Of a stretch of DNA of 64,000 nt, positions 36,217-45,786 are shown piece after piece. The notes under the pieces were generated by a model. It saw nothing but the letters and a program-made list of their open reading frames with translations, was not told where the DNA came from and ran no database searches. The stretch is taken from assembly GCF_001999945.1 (NCBI RefSeq), contig NZ_CP019650.1, positions 992,001 through 1,056,000 on the forward strand, given 5' to 3'. The stretch comes from Microbulbifer agarilyticus. GTDB lineage: Bacteria > Pseudomonadota > Gammaproteobacteria > Pseudomonadales > Cellvibrionaceae. Made by a program: the position numbers and the translations under genes. Every line of letters begins with the position of its first letter. Position 1 is the stretch's first letter.

Positions 36217-37128
36217 ATGACCGCAGTAAAAAAGGCCGTTATACCGGTTGCGGGTTTGGGGACCCGGATGTTGCCTGCAACTAAGGCAATTCCAAAAGAG
36301 ATGTTGCCGATAGTGGATAAGCCACTTATCCAGTATGTAGTGAACGAGGCAGTAAAGGCTGGTGTAAAGGAGATTGTGCTGGTAACTCACGCCAGTAAAA
36401 ACGCCATCACTAACCATTTCGATACTTCATTCGAGCTGGAAGCGCAGTTAGAAAATCGCCTGAAGCGACAGCTTCTGGACGAGGTGCGCGCCATTATTCC
36501 GCGTGATGTCACGGTTATTTCTGTACGTCAGGCTGAGGCAAAAGGTCTTGGTCATGCCATTGCCTGCGCGCGCCCGGTCGTGGGTGACAATCCATTTGCG
36601 GTTTTACTGCCAGATGTTCTTGTTGACGAATACGCTGCAGACCTCACTTCCTCGAACCTTGCCGCCATGGTGCGTAATTTTGAGCAAACGGGTGCCAGCC
36701 AAATCATGGTTGAATCTGTGGAGTGGGAAGACGTCAGTAAATATGGTGTCGTGGACTGCCTGGGTGCCGACCTCAAAGTGGGTGGGGTAGCCAAGATCGA
36801 CGGCATGGTGGAAAAGCCCAGTGTTGATGCTGCACCTTCCAATATGGCTGTTGTGGGGCGCTATGTCCTTCCTGCGGAAATCTGGACTCTGCTGGAAAAA
36901 ACCCAGCCGGGCGCTGGTGGTGAGATTCAGTTAACCGATGCCATTGATGAGTTGTTGAAGGTACAAAATGTTGACGCCTACCGTATCGTTGGTCACAGCC
37001 ATGATTGCGGTAATAAGCTCGGTTACATGAAAGCCCAGTTTGAATACGGCTTGCATCACCCTGAGATTGGTGTGGGGCTGCAGAAGTTTCTGGGGCAGCA
37101 GAAAACAAAGGCAGGGGCCGAGGCCTGA
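36217..37128 (+). CDS. galU: UTP-glucose-1-phosphate uridylyltransferase
   Basis: Makes UDP-glucose for surface polysaccharides. 303 residues. The nucleotide-binding signature [21 protein letters not shown] is at about 11-31, with [19 protein letters not shown] and [10 protein letters not shown] further on. It lies just before the tRNA and the capsule locus and would supply UDP-glucose, or UDP-sugars made from it, to that locus. Confidence 0.96.
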   Translation: MTAVKKAVIPVAGLGTRMLPATKAIPKEMLPIVDKPLIQYVVNEAVKAGVKEIVLVTHASKNAITNHFDTSFELEAQLENRLKRQLLDEVRAIIPRDVTVISVRQAEAKGLGHAIACARPVVGDNPFAVLLPDVLVDEYAADLTSSNLAAMVRNFEQTGASQIMVESVEWEDVSKYGVVDCLGADLKVGGVAKIDGMVEKPSVDAAPSNMAVVGRYVLPAEIWTLLEKTQPGAGGEIQLTDAIDELLKVQNVDAYRIVGHSHDCGNKLGYMKAQFEYGLHHPEIGVGLQKFLGQQKTKAGAEA

Positions 37129-37243
37129 GCCGGTTAGGGCTGGGCGGGTGTTGGGGCAGCGGCTGACCCAGCATCCATTGAGAGTGGTAGGAGAGTGCTC
37201 CTTATTACGCTCTAACTAATTGATTGAAAAGTTGTTTTTCTGG

Positions 37244-37271
37244 TTGACACCCGAGGCGGCGCTGTTAAAAT
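37244..37271 (+). promoter_or_regulatory. Sigma-70 promoter of tRNA-Ala
   Basis: TTGACA (37244-37249), 16-base spacer, TAAAAT (37266-37271), followed by GCGCCTCGC. The GC-rich discriminator is typical of stable-RNA promoters under stringent control. Predicted start near 37278. Confidence 0.85.
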
Positions 37272-37313
37272 GCGCCTCGCTTTCGGGGGAAACTCAAGTA
37301 AGAAGGCAATTTT

Positions 37314-37389
37314 GGGGCTATAGCTCAGCTGGGAGAGCGCAACACTGGCAGTGTTGAGGTCAGCGGTTCGATCCCGCTTAGCTCCACCA
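37314..37389 (+). tRNA. tRNA-Ala (anticodon GGC)
   Basis: 76 bases with encoded CCA. Acceptor GGGGCTA pairs with TAGCTCC; the D-arm is AGCTCAGCTGGGAGAGC; the anticodon stem CAACA/TGTTG encloses loop CTGGCAG with anticodon GGC; the T-arm carries GGTTCGATCC. Discriminator base A. It reads alanine GCC (and GCU) codons. Confidence 0.97.
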
Positions 37390-37393
37390 AATC

Positions 37394-37428
37394 AAAAAGG
37401 CCGCATCCGCAAGGGTGTGGCCTTTTTT
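37394..37428 (+). terminator. Rho-independent terminator after tRNA-Ala
   Basis: GGCCGCATCC and GGGTGTGGCC pair fully (two G-T pairs) around GCAA, with A-run before and six T after. It can work in both directions. Confidence 0.9.
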
Positions 37429-37646
37429 CGTTTGAGCTTTTATGTCGGTGTTACATGCCGTAGCAAAATTACAGATGATTACAGTGGCGTCTTTGGGTAG
37501 AATTTTGCGCCATAAAGCTTAGACGTGTGTCACATTACCTGTCCTGTGGTCCCTATTTTGTTGGGGGCATAGATTAATGCGTTATTTTGGGGTGGGGCTG
37601 TGCGGTAGTTTTTACGTCGGTCTCAAGTTCAACAGAAAAATTACAA

Positions 37647-38438
37647 ATGCAGCCAGTAGTTCAGCGCAACCCGTGGCAGATCCAGCGGGACGTCATTCAT
37701 GCGCTCTTAGTGCGTGAAATGAAGACCCGCTTTGGTAAGTGGCGTCTTGGTTACGCGTGGATGCTGCTGGAGCCAGCTATGCACATTATGCTGCTGGCAG
37801 CTATCTTCAGTTTTTTTGGGCGAGAGTTCTACCCAGGCATTCCTACCTTGCTATTTATGTTGGGTGGAATTGCACCATTTCTTTGCTTTGGTAATTGTTT
37901 TGGTAAGGGGGTGGCTGCGGTCGAATCCAATCGAGGTTTGTTCAACTACCGCCAATTGCGTCCGTTCGATGCGGTGCTCACTCGGGTGCTGCTCGAGTTT
38001 GCTATTTATCTGTTTAGCCTTGTCGCGTTGCTCACGGTACTGGCGTGGTTTGGGGTGGTTGTGCCCTTTGGGAATTTCCTCCTACTGGTTGGCATCAATA
38101 TTTTGTTTTTTGCTTTCTGCCTCGGGGTCAGTTTAGTGATGTGCGTAGTCGGGTCGAGGTTGCCCGAGGTGGCAAAATTTGCCCCAATTATTGTGCGCCC
38201 GCTGTATTTCATATCTGGTGTGTTTTTCTCTCTCGAGCAGGTTCCGCAGGAGTACCATGGATACCTTTCCTGGAACCCACTGCTGCATATGATTGAGTTA
38301 ACCCGTGAAGGGCTGTTTGCTAGTTATCAGGGTATGTTTGCGAACCTCCCATATTGGATTAGTTCTTCATTGGCTATGTTGGCATTTGGACTGTTGGTGT
38401 ATCGCAGTCAGTGGCGCGACTTGGTGCGCAGTCAATGA
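37647..38438 (+). CDS. kpsM: Capsule ABC exporter permease (KpsM-like)
   Basis: ABC-2 type permease moving lipid-linked capsular polysaccharide across the inner membrane. The ATG at 37647 gives 263 residues; an upstream GTG-type extension (37587) is not family-like. Six membrane segments are visible between about 35 and 255. The cytoplasmic N-terminus has LLVREMKTRFGKWRLGYAW, typical of KpsM/CtrC/Wzm permeases, and IVRPLYFISGVFFS lies near the fifth segment. Its stop overlaps the kpsT start (ATGA). Confidence 0.93.
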   Translation: MQPVVQRNPWQIQRDVIHALLVREMKTRFGKWRLGYAWMLLEPAMHIMLLAAIFSFFGREFYPGIPTLLFMLGGIAPFLCFGNCFGKGVAAVESNRGLFNYRQLRPFDAVLTRVLLEFAIYLFSLVALLTVLAWFGVVVPFGNFLLLVGINILFFAFCLGVSLVMCVVGSRLPEVAKFAPIIVRPLYFISGVFFSLEQVPQEYHGYLSWNPLLHMIELTREGLFASYQGMFANLPYWISSSLAMLAFGLLVYRSQWRDLVRSQ

Positions 38439-39106
38439 TCGAATTGCGCAACCTTACTAAATCGTTTCGAACACCTGCCGGACGAAAGGTGCTGTTCCAT
38501 AATGTAAATGCGGTTTTTCCAGAAGGAAAAAATATCGGTATTTTAGGGCGCAATGGGGCTGGTAAATCGACACTCCTCAAGATCATGGGCGGGATTGATT
38601 ACCCAGACTCAGGCCAAGTAATTACTGATCAGCGAATTTCGTGGCCAATGGGTTTGTCTGGCGGTTTCCAGGGGAGTATGACCGGTCGTGAAAATACAGC
38701 CTTTATTTGTGGGATTCACGGGATTTGGGGTAGGGCGAAACACAAGATCCTAGATCGCGTACAGGATTTCGCTGAAATTGGCGATTATTTTGATGCGCCG
38801 GTTAAGAATTATTCCTCGGGTATGCGTTCTCGTTTGGCGTTCGGCCTCAGTATATCCGTAGACTTTGACTATTACCTGGTGGATGAAGTGATGTCTGTAG
38901 GGGATGCGCACTTTAAGCACAAATGCGAACAGGTGATTGCGGAAAAGCGTAAAACGTCCAACTTTATTATCGTGGCGCATAGCATGGCGACTCTAAAGAA
39001 AAATTGCGATGTTGGGATCTATCTGGGGCCGGGTGGCTTGCAAATTTTCGACACCGTCGAGCAGGCAATTACGTTGTATCAGCAAGGTGTGCCCAAACCA
39101 AAATAA
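38435..39106 (+). CDS. kpsT: Capsule ABC exporter ATPase (KpsT-like)
   Basis: Energises the KpsM permease. 223 residues from the ATG at 38435, which overlaps the kpsM stop. Walker A GRNGAGKS (about 46-53), the signature YSSGMRSRL, and Walker B YYLVDEVMSVGD are visible, followed by an H-loop (AHS). No C-terminal carbohydrate-binding extension is present, so this is the KpsT type that does not gate by chain-end recognition. Confidence 0.95.
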   Translation: MIELRNLTKSFRTPAGRKVLFHNVNAVFPEGKNIGILGRNGAGKSTLLKIMGGIDYPDSGQVITDQRISWPMGLSGGFQGSMTGRENTAFICGIHGIWGRAKHKILDRVQDFAEIGDYFDAPVKNYSSGMRSRLAFGLSISVDFDYYLVDEVMSVGDAHFKHKCEQVIAEKRKTSNFIIVAHSMATLKKNCDVGIYLGPGGLQIFDTVEQAITLYQQGVPKPK

Positions 39107-39136
39107 GCTGCAGCTCGAAAATAATTAGTAAGAATT

Positions 39137-40342
39137 ATGGATTCATTAGTAGAAAATTCGCCAGAGGCGGGTGACAAAAAAAGTACATCAGCAGTAAGTG
39201 GACTTCTAGGAAAACTGTCGCTGGCAAATATTATGTTTGCCGCCCGGCGTGCAGGGCAGTGGGTTGGGGTGTTCTCGTTTGTGGTGCTTCCGCTATTGCT
39301 CGTGAGTAGCTACTACGTGCTTTGGGTGTCGGAGCGCTACGTGAGCACTACGCAATTGATCGTTAAAGATAATGGTAATAGTCAGGGCATGTCTTCTGCA
39401 TTGGGGTTTCTCGTGCCTGGGGCGGGAGGTGACTCCCAGGATGCATTTCTTGTGGTGAATTACATCCAGTCTTTGGATATGGCGCTATACCTTGATGATG
39501 AATTGGGGCTTTCTGGCTATTACAAAAATAGCAGCATCGATGTGTTTTCGCGTCTCTCAGCCGATGCCTCTCAAGAAGAGTATCTTGATTACTACCGTGC
39601 GCACATCGGTGTGAGCTTTGATGAAATCACCGGTATTATCAGTATCGAGATGCAGGCATTTGAGCCGCAATTTGCACGTCAATTGGTCGAGGTAGTAGTC
39701 AGAAAGTCGGAGGATTTTGTGAATGCTCTGAGCAATCAACTCGCTGACAAACAAGTTGCGTTCGTGCGCAATGAAGTTGAGCGAGCACAGGGCAAGCTGC
39801 GTAGCAGCAAGCAACAGATTCTTGATTTTCAAAACCGTAACCAGATTGTCAGTCCGGAAGAGTTAACTAAAGGTATCGGTGTCATTATTCAAGGGCTCGA
39901 GGCGAAGCTAGTTGAGTCCCGTACTAATCTCACTGCTGCCAAAACCTATTTGAATGCGAATTCTTCGCAAGTGATTTCTTTGCAAGCAGAAATCGATTCG
40001 CTTGAGCGGCAAATCGAGGCGGAAAAGGTTCGTTTGGTTGGAGTCTCGGAAGAGCAAGGCGATGAGCGACTAAACAGTTTGAATGCGCACTTTCAGAATC
40101 TGCAGCTGGATCTACAGTTCTCAATGGATACCTATCAGGCATCCCTCACTGCGCTTGAAGCTGCACGTATGGAGGCTTCGGGCAAACTTAAACACCTGAT
40201 GGTGGTTAGCCAGCCTTCGGTAGCGGAAGATGCAGAGTATCCGCACAAGCTTTACAACTTGGCGAGTCTGGCAGTGATTCTGTTGCTGCTGTACGGCATC
40301 GGGAAAATGCTGGTCGCCAGTATTCGCGATCACAGGGTGTGA
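39137..40342 (+). CDS. kpsE: Polysaccharide co-polymerase/export protein (KpsE-like)
   Basis: Inner-membrane protein bridging the exporter and the outer-membrane channel. 401 residues with membrane segments at about 40-64 and 370-390. The periplasmic part is mostly helical, with long coiled coils at about 195-245 and 280-335. SERYVSTTQLIVKDN after the first segment is typical of KpsE/CtrB proteins. It lies between kpsT and the kpsD-like gene in the expected order. Confidence 0.9.
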   Translation: MDSLVENSPEAGDKKSTSAVSGLLGKLSLANIMFAARRAGQWVGVFSFVVLPLLLVSSYYVLWVSERYVSTTQLIVKDNGNSQGMSSALGFLVPGAGGDSQDAFLVVNYIQSLDMALYLDDELGLSGYYKNSSIDVFSRLSADASQEEYLDYYRAHIGVSFDEITGIISIEMQAFEPQFARQLVEVVVRKSEDFVNALSNQLADKQVAFVRNEVERAQGKLRSSKQQILDFQNRNQIVSPEELTKGIGVIIQGLEAKLVESRTNLTAAKTYLNANSSQVISLQAEIDSLERQIEAEKVRLVGVSEEQGDERLNSLNAHFQNLQLDLQFSMDTYQASLTALEAARMEASGKLKHLMVVSQPSVAEDAEYPHKLYNLASLAVILLLLYGIGKMLVASIRDHRV

Positions 40343-40376
40343 TAGGAAAATTCAGATTCCACATTTGAAAAGCGTT

Positions 40377-42008
40377 ATGACAAAAAAATTGATAAAGCGC
40401 TGGGTGATCAGCGCACTCGTGGCTGCAGGGCTTAGTGCCGGTGCTGTCGCCCTGGATACCCAGCAACTCGAAAAAGACCGGCTGCAGGTTGCCGCGGGCG
40501 AGCATCTTCCCGTCTTCGGTGAGTCCTTATTCAAGGGTGCCTTTAAAGACCAGCCGTTTAGCGGTTTCAATGGTGGCTACCGCGTTACCGTGGGCGACGA
40601 GATTGCGCTGCAGTTGTGGGGCGCTTACAGCTTTAATGCGGTGCTAACCGTGGATGCCCAGGGGAATATTTTTATTCCAGAAGTGGGGCCGGTACATGTC
40701 GCGGGTGTTGAGAACGGTGAACTAAATAGCTTCATACTGCGGCATGTAAAGCGGGTGTTCAAAAGCAATGTGCAGGCGTACGCCAATCTTGAGGCCAGCC
40801 AGCCGGTAAAAGTCTTTGTGACCGGTTTTGTGGAAAGCCCGGGCCTGTATCCCGGATTCTCATCGGATTCCGTGCTGTACTACCTCGACAGTGCCGGCGG
40901 TATCAGTCGCGAGAGTGGCAGTTATATCGACGTCAAGGTGCTGCGTCAGGGTAAAGAGCTGCAGCGCGTTAACCTGTATCGCTTCCTGGTGGAAGGGCAA
41001 ATGCCGGCGCTGCAATTGCGCAATGGCGATTCCATCGTCGTTGGCCCGCGTCAAGGGTATATCAGTTTCGAAGGGGCGGTGCAGGAGTCCGGGCAGATCG
41101 AGTTTGTGGGGCCGTCTACCCATCTTGGCGAAATGCTGTTGGTAGCAAAGCCGGATCCGCAAGCTAACTTCGCGCGCATCACTCAAATCATCGACAGCGA
41201 GCAGCAGGCAAGTTATCTCCCTCTGGAGCATGCTCTGAGCACATCGCTGTACCCCGGAGCTCATGTAGAGCTGGTGAGTGACAGTGAAGTCAGCAGCATC
41301 TCGGTGCGAGTTAGTGGTGAAGTGAGCGGGCCGGCCGCCTATGTGTTGCCTTACGGTGCAACTCTACAGGATCTGTTGGACAAGCTGCGCTACCGAGATA
41401 ATGCCGATCCATTTGCGCTACAGCTGTACCGCAGAAGTGTAGCAAAAAAACAGAAGGTCGCGCTGGAGCGCTCGCTGGATGCGCTGGAAATGGAGGCGCT
41501 GACCCGTCAGCCCACAACCACTGCAGACCAGGCATCGATCAAGGACACCGCGTCCATGATTCAGAACTTTATTTCCAAGGCGCGCAGTGTTCGGCCGCGT
41601 GGACAGGTGGTGTTGGCCAACAATGCCAATGCCGGGCAAATGTTGCTGGAAGATGGCGACTCACTCATCGTTCCTCTGCGGTCATCCACGGTTTCTGTGG
41701 TGGGTGAAGTAGTGTTTCCAACATCGCTTGTATTTAATGAGCGCCACACTTTAGAAGACTATATTGAGCTTGCTGGTGGCTTTTCCAATAACGCCAATAC
41801 CGACGAGTTGGTGGTTCTGCATATGGATGGAACCATCAGCCGAATTAAAGCGCGGAAGTTTAATAATCGCTTGAAGGGTGTTCTGCGCCCTGGCGATGAA
41901 ATCATGATCATGCCTGAAATCCGGGCGAGTGAATTGCAGGTTACTAAAGATGTAACTGAGATTTTGTACCGTATTGCAGTGGGTACTGCTGCAGTATTGT
42001 CTTTTTAA
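40377..42008 (+). CDS. kpsD: Outer-membrane polysaccharide export protein (KpsD/Wza-like)
   Basis: 543 residues from the ATG at 40377; a TTG at 40365 is the alternative. Signal peptide to about AVA. The Poly_export domain follows (GYRVTVGDEIALQLWGAYSF, about 65-85) with SLBB repeats: VKVFVTGFVESPGLY, ISFEGAVQESG, SVRVSGEVSGPAAYVLPYGATLQDLLD, VSVVGEVVFPTSLVF. These build the periplasmic/outer-membrane passage for the capsule. No lipobox cysteine is seen, as in KpsD and unlike Wza. Confidence 0.92.
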   Translation: MTKKLIKRWVISALVAAGLSAGAVALDTQQLEKDRLQVAAGEHLPVFGESLFKGAFKDQPFSGFNGGYRVTVGDEIALQLWGAYSFNAVLTVDAQGNIFIPEVGPVHVAGVENGELNSFILRHVKRVFKSNVQAYANLEASQPVKVFVTGFVESPGLYPGFSSDSVLYYLDSAGGISRESGSYIDVKVLRQGKELQRVNLYRFLVEGQMPALQLRNGDSIVVGPRQGYISFEGAVQESGQIEFVGPSTHLGEMLLVAKPDPQANFARITQIIDSEQQASYLPLEHALSTSLYPGAHVELVSDSEVSSISVRVSGEVSGPAAYVLPYGATLQDLLDKLRYRDNADPFALQLYRRSVAKKQKVALERSLDALEMEALTRQPTTTADQASIKDTASMIQNFISKARSVRPRGQVVLANNANAGQMLLEDGDSLIVPLRSSTVSVVGEVVFPTSLVFNERHTLEDYIELAGGFSNNANTDELVVLHMDGTISRIKARKFNNRLKGVLRPGDEIMIMPEIRASELQVTKDVTEILYRIAVGTAAVLSF

Positions 42009-42018
42009 TTGCTGAGAG

Positions 42019-42062
42019 ATTTTGGCGGCTTAGCGCTTATAGTCGCCTATAGTCGCCAAAAT
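42019..42062. repeat. Stem-loop with tandem TATAGTCGCC between kpsD and rmlA
   Basis: ATTTTGGCG (42019-42027) pairs with CGCCAAAAT (42054-42062). The loop contains two direct copies of TATAGTCGCC (42038-42057). It may partly end the export transcript before the sugar-nucleotide genes. Confidence 0.6.
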
Positions 42063-42167
42063 TCATGGTTTCACGGAACAAGTGCACTGTAAATGAGGGG
42101 GATAACTGGCCCCAGAATTGCAGTGATATGTCGCCCAAATCCACATAAAGTTTATCTAGGAGAGTGA

Positions 42168-43082
42168 ATGAAAACTGGAACTTCGTCACGAAAAGGAATA
42201 ATTCTGGCTGGAGGGTCAGGTACACGCCTGTATCCGCTAACCAAAGGCGTCAGTAAGCAGCTGATGGCGGTGTATGACAAACCGATGATTTATTACCCGC
42301 TAACCACGCTAATGATGGCAGGTATTCGCGATATTCTCATTATCACCACCCCGGAGGAGCAATGTCTGTTCCAGAAGCTGCTGGAAGATGGCGCTCAATG
42401 GGGTATCAATATCACATATGCAGTGCAGCCCTCGCCGGACGGACTTGCCCAGGCATTTCATATTGGTAGGGAACACGTAGGCAACAATCCAAGTGCATTG
42501 GTGTTAGGTGACAACATTTACTATGCAGAGCGATTTAGTGATGTTTTGAAAAACGCTGATGCGCGGACAGAGGGTGCCACAGTATTTGGGTATCACGTTG
42601 CAGATGCCCGTGCCTATGGCGTTGCGGAATTCGATGGCAATGGCAAGGTCATTAGTATTGAAGAGAAGCCCGAAAACCCAAAGTCTAACTATGCAGTGAC
42701 CGGTTTGTATTTTTACGATAACCAGGTGTGTGATTTGGCACAGGAAATCAAGCCAAGCCCACGTGGCGAGCTGGAAATTACTGACCTCAATAGCATGTAC
42801 CTAGAGCAGGGTAAACTGAATGTAGAGCTTATGGGGCGCGGTGCAGCTTGGCTTGATACCGGTACGCACGACAATTTGCTGGAAGCCGCACAGTTTGTGC
42901 AAACCATTGAGCGTCGCCAGGGTTTGAAAGTAGCGTGCCCCGAAGAGGTTGCTTTCCGTAAAGGGTTTATCGATGCTGAAACCCTGGAAAGGCAGGCACA
43001 GCCACTGATCAAAAGTGGGTATGGCAACTATTTGATGCAAATTTTAAAAGAATCAAAAACGGATCACGTGTTCACGCGTTGA
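42168..43082 (+). CDS. rfbA: Glucose-1-phosphate thymidylyltransferase
   Basis: First step of dTDP-L-rhamnose synthesis. 304 residues, ATG after [32 protein letters not shown] (about 13-32), [18 protein letters not shown] and AWLDTGTHD match RmlA. It starts the rfbA-C-D-B run, all four genes of the pathway. Confidence 0.97.
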   Translation: MKTGTSSRKGIILAGGSGTRLYPLTKGVSKQLMAVYDKPMIYYPLTTLMMAGIRDILIITTPEEQCLFQKLLEDGAQWGINITYAVQPSPDGLAQAFHIGREHVGNNPSALVLGDNIYYAERFSDVLKNADARTEGATVFGYHVADARAYGVAEFDGNGKVISIEEKPENPKSNYAVTGLYFYDNQVCDLAQEIKPSPRGELEITDLNSMYLEQGKLNVELMGRGAAWLDTGTHDNLLEAAQFVQTIERRQGLKVACPEEVAFRKGFIDAETLERQAQPLIKSGYGNYLMQILKESKTDHVFTR

Positions 43083-43129
43083 ACTTTTTCGGTATGGAGT
43101 AGAGTTGCCTGAAACTAGGCAAAGTGTGT

Positions 43130-43678
43130 ATGAAAGTAATCGAAACCCAAATACCCGATGTAAAAATCATCGACCCCAAAGTTTTTGGCGATGAGCGCGG
43201 CTTCTTTCTGGAAACCTTCCGTCAAGACTTCTTCAGCCGGGAATGTGCTGAGCGCACCTTCGTGCAAGACAATCACAGCAAATCTGGTCGGGGAATCTTG
43301 CGGGGCCTGCACTATCAAACCAAGAGTACGCAAGGCAAGCTCGTACGCGTTACCGCAGGTGAAGTATTCGACGTTGCTGTAGATCTGCGCAAAAGCTCCC
43401 AAACTTTTGGTCAGTGGGTTGGAGTACTGCTGAATGAAGAAAACAAGCGTCAGCTCTGGGTCCCTGAAGGTTTCGCCCATGGCTTTTATGTTACCAGTGA
43501 GTCTGCAGAATTCGTCTACAAATGCACTGACTACTACGCACCGGAGCACGAACACTCCCTGCGCTGGGATGACCCGGCAATCGGTATTGAGTGGCCCCTG
43601 GTCAATGGTCAGCAGCCAAAGCTTTCCGCCAAAGACGCCGAAGGCATGCTCCTAAAAGACGCCGTAGTCTTTGATTAA
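43130..43678 (+). CDS. rfbC: dTDP-4-dehydrorhamnose 3,5-epimerase
   Basis: Third enzyme of dTDP-rhamnose synthesis, a cupin. 182 residues from the ATG at 43130. Seen: DERGFFLETF, the catalytic His in LRGLHYQ, GKLVRV, PEGFAHGFYV, and the catalytic-Tyr region EFVYKCTDYYAPEHEH. Normal length. Confidence 0.96.
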   Translation: MKVIETQIPDVKIIDPKVFGDERGFFLETFRQDFFSRECAERTFVQDNHSKSGRGILRGLHYQTKSTQGKLVRVTAGEVFDVAVDLRKSSQTFGQWVGVLLNEENKRQLWVPEGFAHGFYVTSESAEFVYKCTDYYAPEHEHSLRWDDPAIGIEWPLVNGQQPKLSAKDAEGMLLKDAVVFD

Positions 43679-43693
43679 TTCGCGGGGAAGAAA

Positions 43694-44557
43694 ATGAAAG
43701 TTCTGATTGCTGGCAAGAATGGCCAGCTGGGCCAGCAGCTGCAAAAGCAAGCTCCCGCGCATGCCACTGTGATCGGCCATGGCCGCGATACCCTGGATAT
43801 TGCCAGTAAAGAGCAGGTCTTCTCTGTCCTAAAGCAGGAGCAGCCGGATATTGTCATCAACGCCGCTGCCTACACCGCTGTAGATAAAGCGGAGTCCGAT
43901 GCCGAGCAGGCTCATTTAATCAACGCGCGCGGCCCGGAGAATCTGGCTCTGGCCTGTTGCGAACTCAGTATTCGCCTGGTCCACGTCTCTACTGATTTTG
44001 TGTTCGACGGCAGCCAGTCCCACCCTTACCAGCCAGGTGATACCAGAAAACCGCTGGGTGTATACGGCGAAAGCAAAGCCCGCGGCGAAGAGGCTATCGA
44101 GGCGATTTTTCCGGAAGCCATCATCGTGCGTACCGCCTGGGTCTACGACCGGGAGGGCGGCAACTTCGTAAATACCATGCTGCGCCTGATGAGCGAACGC
44201 GACCAACTCGGTGTTGTGGCCGACCAAATTGGTACTCCCACCTGGGCCGGCACCCTGGCGCAAAGCATCTATGCACTTGTTGCCAATGATGCGGCTAAAG
44301 GTATTTACCATTGCACGGACGCCGGCGCCGCCAGTTGGTACGACTTCGCGGTAGCCATTTATGAAGAAGGCAAAGCTATAGGCCTGCTCCCCACAGAGAA
44401 ATCGGTAAAGGTCGATCCCATCGCCGCGAGCGAGTACCCAACTCCCGCCACTCGCCCCCACTACAGTGTGCTCGATAAGACACGGCTGATAAAAGATACG
44501 GGTTTCGAGCTAAAGCACTGGCGGCAAGTGCTAAGAAACATCCTCACTTCCCAGTAG
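43694..44557 (+). CDS. rfbD: dTDP-4-dehydrorhamnose reductase
   Basis: Last step of dTDP-L-rhamnose synthesis, a short-chain dehydrogenase. 287 residues, ATG after CGGGGAAGAAA. GKNGQLGQQL (nucleotide binding, 7-16), VINAAAYTAVDKAE, STDFVFDG (a STDYVFDG variant) and the YGESKARGE Tyr-Lys pair are visible. It follows rfbC by 15 bases. Confidence 0.96.
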   Translation: MKVLIAGKNGQLGQQLQKQAPAHATVIGHGRDTLDIASKEQVFSVLKQEQPDIVINAAAYTAVDKAESDAEQAHLINARGPENLALACCELSIRLVHVSTDFVFDGSQSHPYQPGDTRKPLGVYGESKARGEEAIEAIFPEAIIVRTAWVYDREGGNFVNTMLRLMSERDQLGVVADQIGTPTWAGTLAQSIYALVANDAAKGIYHCTDAGAASWYDFAVAIYEEGKAIGLLPTEKSVKVDPIAASEYPTPATRPHYSVLDKTRLIKDTGFELKHWRQVLRNILTSQ

Positions 44558-44664
44558 AGATCGCCCTGTAGGCGCACCGGGCGCTTTAAGCCCCGCTGAA
44601 AACCCAAATTTTAAACTGAACACTCCGGCACATACCGGAAACAAGACAAACGGAACTGCGAAAA

Positions 44665-45774
44665 ATGAGCAATCTACTCGTCACTGGTGGCGCCGGATTC
44701 ATCGGTGCAAACTTTGTCCACTACTGGATGAAAACTTACCCGCAAGACAACGTGGTCGTATTGGATGCGCTCACCTACGCCGGTAACAAGGCCAACTTGG
44801 ATCCTGTGGCAGCGAATTCCAATTTTGTGTTCAACCACGGCAACATTTGCGATACCGCACTGGTAGAGACCCTGCTCAAAGAACACGGCATCGATACGCT
44901 GGTGCATTTTGCGGCTGAGAGTCATGTCGACCGCTCCATAACTGGCCCGGATGCTTTTATTGAAACCAATATCATCGGCACCCACAGTCTGCTCAAGGCG
45001 GCAAAAAAAGTGTGGTTAGATGAAGGGCTGAACAAAAAAAAACATCGCTTTCACCACGTCTCTACCGACGAAGTGTACGGCACTCTGGGGCCAAATGACC
45101 CCGCCTTTAGCGAGACAACACCCTACGCGCCCAACAGCCCGTACTCTGCGAGCAAGGCCGCATCGGACCACTTGGTTCGTGCCTATCACCACACCTACGG
45201 CCTGAACGTCACCACCAGCAATTGCTCCAATAATTACGGTCCTTATCACTTCCCGGAGAAGCTGATACCGCTGGTCATCACCAATATCCTGCACGACAAG
45301 CCTCTGCCCATTTATGGCGACGGCCAGCAGATCCGCGACTGGCTCTACGTGGAAGACCACGCGCGTGGAATTGATTTGGTGATTAAGACAGGCCGCTTGG
45401 GCGAGTGTTACAACATCGGTGGTATCAACGAGTGGGCTAATATCGATATCGTCAAGCTGATTTGTGGCTTGATGGATAAAGCCTTTGCGGAAAACCTGGA
45501 GCTTGCAGGCCGCTTCCCACAAGCCGGCAAGGTGAGGCAAGGTAAGTCGTCTGAACTAATCACTTATGTCACCGATCGTGCAGGTCATGATCGTCGATAT
45601 GCCATTGATCCTTCGAAATCCAATGAAGAGCTGGGCTACCAGCCACAAGAAACCTTTGATAGCGGCATTGCTAAAACAGTGAAGTGGTTTTTGAACAATG
45701 AAAACTGGTGGGCCGCTGTAATGGATGGTAGCTACCAGGATTGGGTCAAGGAGCAGTACGAAACTGAAGTTTAG
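44665..45774 (+). CDS. rfbB: dTDP-glucose 4,6-dehydratase
   Basis: Second enzyme of the dTDP-rhamnose pathway. 369 residues. [13 protein letters not shown] (NAD binding, 6-18), [28 protein letters not shown], the [11 protein letters not shown] catalytic motif and [10 protein letters not shown] are all present. It is last of the four rml genes, 107 bases after rfbD, and precedes manC by 12 bases. Confidence 0.97.
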   Translation: MSNLLVTGGAGFIGANFVHYWMKTYPQDNVVVLDALTYAGNKANLDPVAANSNFVFNHGNICDTALVETLLKEHGIDTLVHFAAESHVDRSITGPDAFIETNIIGTHSLLKAAKKVWLDEGLNKKKHRFHHVSTDEVYGTLGPNDPAFSETTPYAPNSPYSASKAASDHLVRAYHHTYGLNVTTSNCSNNYGPYHFPEKLIPLVITNILHDKPLPIYGDGQQIRDWLYVEDHARGIDLVIKTGRLGECYNIGGINEWANIDIVKLICGLMDKAFAENLELAGRFPQAGKVRQGKSSELITYVTDRAGHDRRYAIDPSKSNEELGYQPQETFDSGIAKTVKWFLNNENWWAAVMDGSYQDWVKEQYETEV

Positions 45775-45786
45775 GGGTAATTCGAA

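Noticed and set aside
37314..37389. tRNA-Ala as an integration site for a capsule island
   Set aside because: No integrase gene is present and I found no second copy of the tRNA 3' end in the window.
39137..40342. Wzz-type chain-length regulator of a Wzy system
   Set aside because: Position directly after kpsMT and before a KpsD-like gene, and the SERYVSTTQ pattern, fit KpsE better.
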